Assembly: GCA_948567375.1 (NCBI GenBank)
Contig: OX419762.1
Location: 12,840,001-12,904,000 of the forward strand
DNA: 64,000 nucleotides
Reading direction: 5' to 3'
DNA from: Lunularia cruciata
Lineage: Eukaryota; Streptophyta; Marchantiopsida; Lunulariales; Lunulariaceae
Shown here: positions 56,501-64,000 of the stretch, in pieces
Layout: each line of letters begins with the position of its first letter
Position numbering within the stretch: the stretch's first letter is position 1
The notes under the pieces: model-generated
What the model saw: only the letters and a program-made list of their open reading frames with translations
Told to the model about the DNA's origin: nothing
The model's database searches: none
Program-made: the position numbers and the translations under genes

Positions 56501-57263
56501 ATTCCAAATAGGCAAGCACCGGATTTCTCCCTTCTTTCTCAATTTTGGCCAAGATCAGCTTGTTCCAGATTCTCTTCTTGCTCCCCCTCTCTCTCAGGTT
56601 CCTCATACTTCCACATTCTTGACCACTATATCCCAATCTCTCCAACAAGCCAAGTCTCACCTCCTTGTTGCTCAAAATTGCCAAAAACAATATGCGGACC
56701 ACCATCGTTGTGATCTCACCTTTGAAGTTGGTGATAAAGTCATGGTATCCTCTAGTAACCTCCCTCTCCCACTTGATACCCAAGTTTGTAAACTTGCCCC
56801 TAATTGGATAGGACCCTTTGATATCACACACATTATCTCTCCTGTTGCTTATCGACTTGCCTTGCCTTGTCACATGCGTATCCATCATGTCTTTCATGTT
56901 TCCAAGTTGAAACCCTTTGTTCCTAACCCCTCTTCCTTTTCCTCTCAAGTCCAACCTCCCCTTCTTCCTGTTCCTATCAATGATCATGAGGAGTACAAAG
57001 TTGATCGTATCCTTTGGAGTTGCCATATTCAACAAGGCCGTCGCCAACATACAGAGTACAAGGTCCTTTGGAAAGGGTATCCCCTTCATGATGCCACATG
57101 GGAACCTCTTTCCCACCTCCAAAATGTACAGATGGCCATCAAGGAATTCAAAGCTTCACTGGCGACGAGGACGTCACCAACTAGCGGCAAGGGAATATAT
57201 AACAATATGGAGTTTAGCGATGAAGTTAGTCGGGCTTACAAAGTAGAGAATAAGACAAAATAG
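53572..57263 (+). pseudogene. pol: ChrA copy 5 pol (PR-RT-RNase H-IN-chromodomain)
   Basis: Pol lies in a frame one base back from gag. Protease 53601-53954 (ILVDSGSSENC with intact DSG). Linker of three 20-codon repeats 54036-54215. RT about 54290-55280: [20 protein letters not shown] with the first catalytic Asp, FLDDILIYS with the DD pair. RNase H 55293-55655 (VDFDASNF, QTDHKPLLQTL, one-base insertion near 55540). Integrase zinc domain 55879-56035, core 56080-56420 (LDLITSLP, ISDRDP, QTDGQTERAN: all three acidic residues present). Chromodomain 56989-57150. Stops at 53952, 54570, 54939, about 55125, about 55280, 55843, 56191, about 56302 and 56508, mostly CAA, CAG or CGA to stop. The frame runs on into the 3' LTR. 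Confidence 0.92.
56989..57150 (+). other. Chromodomain of ChrA copy 5
   Basis: EYKVDRILWSCHIQQG, then YKVLWKGYP and ATWEPLSHL, then an amphipathic end to about 57150. It shows the aromatic/acidic pattern of chromodomains in chromovirus integrases, which bind methylated histone tails and direct insertion to heterochromatin. In frame and uninterrupted. Confidence 0.9.
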
Positions 57264-57603
57264 CCAAGAATATTCTAGAAGCATCTAAGAAGCTTCTTGG
57301 GAAGCTTCCCAACTAGTTAACTTGCGCTCTAAGCAGGTAGCTTCTAGAAGCTTCTACCTAGCTTAGCTTGCACGCCAAGTAGGCAGCTTCTTGAGAAGCT
57401 TCTTGAGAAGCTTCTTGGTTAACTTGGCTTGCACTCCAAGAAAGCGGCTCAAGGAAGCTCTTGAGAAGCTTCAAGGGTCTTGTATGCTACCTATAAATAC
57501 CAAAGCCGAAGCTCATGCTAGGCATTTGGAATTTTCCCTCATTCAAGTGTCCCAATGTGAGTTTCCATTCTCCTATTTCTCTCCTCAGTTTTGGTCTTTT
57601 ACA
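57198..57603 (+). repeat. ChrA copy 5 3' LTR
   Basis: 406 bp, TATAACA (G-to-A from TG) ... TTTTACA. Preceded by a purine-rich tract (agcggcaagggaata). Heat-shock-element trimer at 57342-57354 and TATA box at 57492-57499. Target-site duplication catag follows. Confidence 0.95.
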
Positions 57604-57775
57604 CATAGATTGCTCACATGACAATAGCTCAACCGTGGGATCTATCATACAACCTATTCAGTCTTTTTGGAGATAAACCACACTAGTTTACTTTTTCATA
57701 GGCTATGCAAACCACAACACAATAATGTGTACTATTCCTATATTGATGGTGTATCACTACAATTTATGCAATACA
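57604..57775. mobile_element. Unidentified insertion in the LRR pseudogene, right part
   Basis: Continuation of 49926-52067 after ChrA copy 5. No recognisable sequence; it ends where LRR sequence resumes near 57776. Confidence 0.4.
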
Positions 57776-60596
57776 GATTTTTCCCACAACAAGTTGATGT
57801 GAAGCATATCATCTAAGTTGGGAGAATTTGTGTAGTTGCAAACTCTTTACCTGAATGAAGATGCTTTGATGTGCAACATTCTTACATCTTGGTAAGATTT
57901 TTCAAGTTACCAACCCTTAACCTCTCCAAAAACAAATTGGCAGGCCACATACCAATGGAGTTTGAAGGATTGTGCAAGTTAGAATACCTTTTACATGCAA
58001 CATTCTACCATCCTTGGGAAAATGTGTGAAGTTGGAAAGCCTAAACCTTTCCATGAACAAGTTAGCATGCCACATATCAATTGAGTGGAGAGAATTAGGC
58101 AAGTTGGAATACCTTTCCCTATATGGGAATGTAGATAGGAAATATTCATGTATTTTTAGAAAATTGTGAAAAGTTGCAAAACCTTGACCTCTCCACAAAC
58201 AAATTGACATGCCACATATAGTTTGACTTGGGAGAATGGTGGAATTGGAATATCTTTCTCTACATGGGAATGCATTGATAAGTAACATTCTTGCATCCTT
58301 GGGAAATTGTTCAAAGTTGTAAAGCCTTGACCTTTGCACAAACAAAATGGCAAGCATCATACCAATTAAGTTGGTAGAAGTGAAGGAGTTGGAATAATTT
58401 TCATTTATTTGGGAATGCATTGCAAAGCCACATTCTTATATCCTTGGAAAATTGCTCAAAGTTGCAAAGCCTTGACCTCTCCACAAACAAAATGGCAAGC
58501 CACATACTAGTTGAGTTGGGAGTAGTGGAGGAGTTGGAATACCTTTTCTTGTTTGGGAATGCATTGACAAGCAACATTCTTGCATCCTTGGGAAATAATT
58601 TAAATTTTCAAAACCTTGACCTCTCCACAAACAAATTGGCAAGCCATGTACCAATTGAGCTGGAAGAATTAGAGAATTGGAATACCTTTCCTTTATGGGA
58701 GTGCATTGACTTGCAACATTCCTACATCCTTGGACAATTGTGGAAAGTGTCAAATCCTTGACCTCTCCATGAGCAAATTGGTAAGCCACATACCAACTAA
58801 GTTGGAAGAATTGAGGCAACTGCAAAATTTTCACCTAAATGAGAATGCATTGAAAATCAATATTCTTACATCCTTGGGAAATTCTTCAAAGTTGCAAGGC
58901 CTCAAAATCTCCACAAAAAAATTAGCAAGCCACATAATAATTGAGTTGGGAGATTTAGGGAAGTTGGAATACCCTCCCTTGTATGGAAATGCATTGATAA
59001 GCAACATTCTTGCTTCCTTGGGAAATTATGTAAAGTTGCAAATCGTTGACCTCTCCACAAATAAATTGGCAGCCACATACTAGCTAAGTTGGGAGCATTG
59101 GGGATATTGGAATTCCTTTCCTCATGTGGGAATGCATTGACATGCAAAATCATGCATCCTTGAGGAATTATTCAAAGTCACAAATTATCAACCTCTCCAG
59201 AAACAAATTAGTAGGCCACATACAAGCTGAGTTTGAATACCTTTCCTTATATGAAAATGCATTGAGTTTGAATACCTTTCCTTATATGAAAATGCATTGA
59301 CAAGCAACATTCCTACATCCTTGTGGAATTTTACAAAGTTGCAAACCCTCTACCTCTCCACAAACAAATTTGCATTCCACATACAAGTTGAGTTGAGAGA
59401 ATTGGGGGGAATAAGAAGACATTTTCTTATATGGTAATGCATTGACATGCAACAATTTTGTGAAATTTTTCAAAGTTGCAAAGACTTGTGGTCTTCAATA
59501 ACAATCTTACTAGAAGGCTACATCTAATTGGGGGAATTTTTTGTCTATGGTAGATCTAGATCTTGAGTGGAAGTGACTTTCAGGTGGTATACAGTTTAAC
59601 TTGATTTAAAGAATCTTATGGTTTTTAGCCTTTACCAAAACCAATTATCAAGAGTTATTCCTCAAGATTGGGGGTCCGTATACTTTTCAAGTTTTGGATG
59701 TTTCTCATAATGAATTAGAAGGAATCATACCATCCAACATTAAAAACCTTTCATCCCTACTGAAACTCAAAACTTGATAGCAAAAAATTCATTGGTGCAA
59801 ATCCAACCAACCTCAAACATTGAGTACATTCATTGATAACAATTACTCTAGCTAACAAATTTCTGCATTAAGTAACTACAAAAGCTTATTAATGCTTGAC
59901 TTGAGCTATAAATTTTTCCACAATTCCTTACCAACAAGTTTTAGGAACATAATCAGCTCCTTCCACGTTTGTATTGTGCATTCAAGTAACTTAGTTGGCT
60001 TGTTTCTCTATTGGTTCCCACTATCAACCTCCTTTAGGTGTTGTACCTTTCAAACAACAAATCCTATGGAATTCTTCTTGGAAACTTATAAAAAATGCAT
60101 GATTTTATGAACATGAAAAATATAAACTCCAATGGTGAAGGGAATGCACTTGACAAGGAGATAGTGGAGTCAACAAAAGGTCAAGAGCTTGTCCTAACAT
60201 ACATTTTCTCCATCTAGATTTCCTTTGATGTACAAAATAACAATTTTACAAGCACTAAGTACCTGGGTAATCTTCATGGAATGCGATCTCCTTAATGGTT
60301 CAATACCTTCTCACATGTCCAAACTATTGGTGGTGGAGTCTCGTGATGTATCCAAGAATATCTTATTTGGAGTAATTCCACTTCCTTAGGTGCAACTTAC
60401 CATGTTAGTATATTTCAATATGAGTTTTAATGAGATCAAAGGATATATTCCCATTTCTACTCAATTCAAGTTGATAAAAGCAATGTTTATTAGGAATGCT
60501 AGCCTTTGTGGATGCCTTTAGAGCCATGCAATATAGAAACTACAAGAACTTTGACACCACATTCAAAATAGAAGGAGAATACATATACATTAGATT
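57776..60596 (+). pseudogene. LRR receptor pseudogene, main LRR piece
   Basis: Leucine-rich repeats of about 24 residues, such as LQSLDLSTNKMASHI and LEYLFLFGNALTSNILASLG, scattered over three frames between 57800 and 59500 in a 144-bp tandem pattern. The C-terminal end is recognisable near 60280-60520: SLNGSIPSHMSKLL, NMSFNEIKGYIPISTQFKL and NASLCGC, the usual end of the ectodomain in plant LRR receptor kinases and proteins. A transmembrane segment or kinase would follow, but ChrA copy 6 begins at 60597. Frameshifts and stops throughout. Confidence 0.82.
57915..59500 (+). repeat. 144-bp tandem LRR units
   Basis: The landmark 'cttgacctctccacaaac' or a close variant recurs near 57915, 58041, 58185, 58327, 58468, 58615, 58757, 58900, 59044, 59190 and 59350. 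Most intervals are 141-147 bp, that is two 24-residue LRRs per unit. Confidence 0.85.
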
Positions 60597-61073
60597 TGTA
60601 AAAATATGGAGTTTATTGATGAGTTAGTTGAGACTAATGAAGTAGCAAACAAGAGAAATTAGCCAAAGATTATAAGAATATTCTAGAAGCATCTAGAAAG
60701 CTACTTGGTACCTTCTAAGTATTATGTAATGTGCATACCAAGTGATGACTTCTAAGAGAAAGCTTCTTGGGAAGCTTCCTTGCTAGCTTAGCTTGCATGC
60801 CAAGTAGGTAGTTTCTAGAAAGAAGCTTCTTGGGAAACTTCTTGGCTAGCTTAGCTTGCACGCCAAGTAGACAACTTCTAGAAAGAAGCTTCTTGATTAA
60901 CTTTGCTTGCACTCTAAGAAGAGGGTTTTTAGGAAGCTTCTCAAGAGCCTTGTATATTCTCTATAAATACAAAAGCCCAAGCTCATGCTAAGCATTTGGA
61001 GTTTCACTCATTCAATAATCCCAATGTGATTTTTGATCTTCCATTCTCCTATTTCTCTCCTTGGTCTTTTACA
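60597..61073 (+). repeat. ChrA copy 6 5' LTR
   Basis: 477 bp, TGTAAAAATATGG...TTTTACA, with the copy 3 subtype marker 'tacttggtaccttctaagta'. The degenerate primer site tgatattagagc follows at 61075-61086. Confidence 0.9.
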
Positions 61074-61095
61074 TTGATATTAGAGCATAAATTGA

Positions 61096-61305
61096 ATGGA
61101 TGGAATTTATGGACCACCAACTCCATTTTTTCCAAACCATTGGGATTTTCATGTTCATGTACTAACTAAACATCATTTTACATAGTTCATCATCTCACGC
61201 TTTGGGCAAGATCTTTTGAGTGTGATCACCTTGTTTGATCAACCCTTGATACTTCTAATTGTAGCTTATGGAGAGCCATGGACATGTTGCATCCACAAGT
61301 CAACT
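61096..61305 (+). pseudogene. Small upstream ORF of the ChrA leader (copy 6), one stop
   Basis: Same MDGIYGPPTP start and NHWDFHV motif as in the other copies. Interrupted by a TAG near 61180. Retains SRFGQDLL and VAYGEPWT downstream of it. Confidence 0.45.
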
Positions 61306-61339
61306 TAAATAAATTGTAGGTAGTTGATAGAGTAATAGC

Positions 61340-62240
61340 CATGGTGGCAATGTACAAATTTTTCATTACCATGCATTAAAAAATCAAGCACCTTTCTTGA
61401 TTGTTGGAAGAACAAGATCATCAATGATGAGAGCATGTAGAGAGAGCACCAATTCAAGAAGGAAAAGATCACATACAATTTCCAAAACCTAAGTTATTAG
61501 AAGGCAAGAACCTCTCAAGCATTGGGGAGATTTTTGTGTTTGATTGTGAACTTTATTTTGAAGCTAGAAATCTTCAAGATAAATAGAGACAAATTCTCTT
61601 GGCTTCAAGCTAATTGGGTGGAATGACAAACCTATGGTGGCAATTTTGAGTGGAGCAAGTTGAATGGAAGATTGTTGCACCAATCTTGACATAAAAAGAA
61701 TTCAAGAGTGTAATAATTAGGCAATGCAAAACTATAAATGTCACACAAGCTACACAAGATAGGTTGGAAAAATTGAAATAGATTGGTTTTGTAAGAAGTT
61801 ACATCACTCAATTCCAGAACACCATAATAAAAATTCTAGATATATTAGAAGGTGAAGCTTTGTTATCAATTCATGAGGGGCTTGAAGTCACACATCAAAT
61901 TAGAAGTGACCATGTGAGAGCCCAAAGACTTGAAGGAAACCATGCAATTAGTTGAGCGCTTTGATTCTCTAGTTGCAACTTCTTGGTCTTGATCTTCATA
62001 AAACCTCCCTACACATTATATATGGGTGGAAAAGCCGGCACCAATGGAGATTGATGCCATCCAACAAAAACCACTTGGGCCTATAGATAAGGAAAGATGG
62101 TGACAAAATGGCAGCTACTTTTATTGTTGCCAAATTGGGCATCACATTGTTAAATGTTCAAGAATGGACGAGCCTAATAAATCATCCAAATGGAATTCAT
62201 GGAGAGTGAGGATCAAGGAAACAAGGAATCTCAATAGGGA
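61340..62240 (+). pseudogene. gag: ChrA copy 6 gag remnant
   Basis: Colinear with the other gags: start region atggtggcaatg at 61341, FVFDCELYF near 61533-61560, and a zinc-knuckle region near 62115-62150 (FYCCQIGH-like). Stops are numerous. Confidence 0.72.
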
Positions 62241-64000
62241 ACTCAAGCCAACTATTGAGAACTTGATTAGTTCTAATGGAATTGAGTGCTCAACATGTGC
62301 AAGTTTGCTTCACTTGCAAGGTATGATATTTGATTGTGGTTTTAGGATTTTGGTTGATTTTGGAATTTTAGAGAATTGCATGTCCATACAATTAGCAAAG
62401 GAATTGAGTATTTATATCAAGCCAATAATTAGAAATAGATTGATGAGGACAGATAGTAGCAAGGGTTCTACATTTTATACTTCACACCTTGTTACATTCA
62501 AGATTGGGAAAGAATATTTGGAGTGTATGAGGTTTGTAGTGGTACCTCTACACTATGATGTCATTTTAGGTTTATCTTGGCTTGAAATTATAGTGTTCAA
62601 TTTCATTAGAATTGATGATAAATTTAAGTACAACACCAAGGTAAGAATTAATGCTTAAGTTGTCTGGCACCTTTGAGCAAGACACCAAGAATAGTCAGTC
62701 CAAGATGAGGAGTTTGTCAATAAAGCAACCATAGAGCAAGCTTTGGAAGAAGATAAGTTTTTTTGATGGTGTGGATTAAAGCAAATTGCGCATGGAGAAT
62801 CTAAGGAGGTCAAATAGCCTCATCAAGCAATGGTTGATCAAATAGTTCAAGAGTTTTCAAATGTGTTTCAGGATGATTTGTCAAAGGGATTACCTTCTTA
62901 TCGTGGTATGATCTTCAAGATTGAGTTATTGCCAAAAAGTACTCTAGTGAGTAGACCAATCTATTGGCTCTCACCAAAGGAGTTACATGAGCTTCAAACA
63001 AGAATGATGGAGTTGTTGGACAAGGATTTCATACAATATATTACATCTCTTTGGGAAGCACCAATACTATTTGTTCCAAAGAAGGATCAACTATTGGATT
63101 GGTACATGATGGTGTTCTTGGATTATATTTTAATTTATAATAAGATGGAGATAGAACACAAAAATCACATGAAAAAGTGCTAAGATGATTACGTCAATGG
63201 AAGTTTTATTGCTAGAAGTCAAAGTATGCCTTCTTGGTAGAAGGAAGGTACCTTCTTGAGCCATAAGATCTCATAAAAGGAGATCAAGATGGAAGAGGAG
63301 AAAATCAAGGCCATTACTGATTGGCCTACTCCAAAGGATACCATAAAAGTATGGGTATGTAATGGATTGGCAAATTTTCACCAACGATTCATCCACTATT
63401 ATGCTCATGTGGTTGCACCATTGATCGACCTTTTGTGAAAGACGTCAAGCTTTCAATGGACCACCAAGTACAAAGAAGTATTCTAGAAGCTGAAATATAT
63501 GGTGTCTTCAAGACCTATTCTTCAACCATATGATCCTCAACTACCTTGTGTAGTTGATTTTGATGCTTCTAACTTTGCCATTGGAGTTTTGTTGCAACAA
63601 AAATTTCCAAATGGATTACATCTCATTGCCTTTGTGTCTTGTCAACTAAACACTACACAAAGGAATTACTTTGCTTGAGATCAAGAACAAATGGCAATGG
63701 TATACGCCACCAAGGTATGGAGGCATTATCTCATGAGAAACAAGTGATCATGTGCATCAATAAAAAATCCTTGTTGTAGACATTACATTATTGATTGGAG
63801 GAGCAACTATAGTTTTTGACCTCAAACTTGAATACAAACTTGGTAGGTCCCATATCATTCTTGATACCCTATCACAATAACTTGATTTGAAGTCTCTTCC
63901 TCTTGTCACGATAGAAATTATGATATTGTCAATCAACTTAAAAGTCCAAATTGAATTTAGGACAATTTTATAACAAGACCCCTTCTTGGAGATGGTACAA
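62241..64000 (+). pseudogene. pol: ChrA copy 6 pol remnant with RT deletion
   Basis: Protease part in an open frame 62164-62658 (CGFRILVDFG, where the active site reads DFG; HYDVILGLSWLE). Single linker repeat near 62700-62760. RT in an open frame 62830-63183, in which LFVPKKD is joined directly to the segment around VFLDYILIYNK. About 430 bp including the first catalytic Asp is deleted, and the DD pair reads DY. RT thumb 63290-63420 and RNase H 63540-63880 (VVDFDASNFAIGVLLQQ). Cut by the window end. Confidence 0.85.

Larger units (their letters stand above)
52068..57603 (+). mobile_element. ChrA copy 5: complete chromovirus
   Basis: 5,536 bp with both LTRs and a perfect target-site duplication catag (52063-52067 and 57604-57608). 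It has an intact primer site, the small leader ORF, gag with zinc knuckle, protease, three-unit linker, RT, RNase H, integrase and chromodomain. The two LTRs differ by roughly 5% by eye and share private indels, so they belong together. It has the fewest lesions of all copies, about ten nonsense codons and a few single-base shifts, and is the youngest ChrA insertion here. Confidence 0.97.
60597..64000 (+). mobile_element. ChrA copy 6, running off the window
   Basis: Starts TGTAAAAATATGG at 60597 within the LRR pseudogene. LTR, primer site, leader ORF, gag, protease, RT and RNase H are present to the window end. Subtype of copy 3 (longer LTR start, one linker repeat). The RT has a large internal deletion. 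Its right target-site duplication lies outside the window. Confidence 0.9.

Noticed and set aside
56493-57122. Minus-strand frame of 209 codons in ChrA copy 5
   Set aside because: Opposite the integrase C-terminus and chromodomain, with no recognisable domain; a shadow frame.
57776-60596. LRRs as the missing C-terminus of the NLR-like gene
   Set aside because: The LRR locus has its own LRRNT-type N-terminal cap at 49470-49664 and an ectodomain end (NASLCGC) typical of cell-surface receptors, while the NLR-like gene already ends in armadillo repeats.

Overview
The window looks like nuclear DNA of a land plant, most likely a bryophyte and perhaps a liverwort. It has no operons or bacterial-style gene packing. 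About three quarters of it is decayed LTR retrotransposon. The one host locus with good codon structure, about 40.4-47.9 kb, has introns and the domain order alpha/beta-hydrolase, NB-ARC, armadillo repeats. Hydrolase-type NLRs are known from liverworts and other bryophytes. The species call is inference from architecture only.

Left part (1-36 kb): nested retrotransposons. Two long Ty3/gypsy elements of one family ('GypB') carry a PHD-type zinc finger at the C-terminus of the integrase. Copy A lies in four pieces (1-163, 5559-6021, 11863-13768, 20669-about 23038). Three copies of a second family split it: a chromovirus ('ChrA') with an initiator-Met-tRNA-type primer binding site and a C-terminal chromodomain, at 164-5558, 6022-11862 and 13769-20668. 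Copy B of GypB (about 25748-36036) is interrupted by a ChrA solo LTR. A third family ('SoloC') is present only as 0.58-0.76 kb solo LTRs and a fragment, some sitting inside the ChrA copies. Five-base target-site duplications, perfect or near perfect, support most joins, so the order of insertion can be read directly: GypB first, then ChrA, then SoloC.

Middle part (36-48 kb): a TE-poor stretch with several short degenerate tandem arrays (36.3-37.85 kb), about 2.5 kb with nothing recognisable, and then the NLR-like gene. Its hydrolase and NB-ARC motifs are readable across plausible introns, but frameshifts and stops break it. Its armadillo part contains a segment of about 789 bp (three 263-bp units) duplicated in tandem.

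Right part (48-64 kb): an LRR receptor-type pseudogene in two pieces (about 49.5-49.9 and 57.8-60.6 kb). It is separated by an unidentified insertion of about 2.3 kb, which itself contains the only complete ChrA element (52068-57603, with a perfect 5-bp target-site duplication). A further ChrA copy starts at 60597 and runs off the window.

No coding region here appears intact. The elements show many nonsense changes of the C-to-T or G-to-A type. The most notable points are the PHD-tailed gypsy family, heat-shock-element-like motifs in the ChrA LTRs, a conserved small upstream ORF in the ChrA leader, the hydrolase-NB-ARC-ARM gene with its segmental ARM duplication, and a 67-bp fold-back at one of its predicted splice acceptors.
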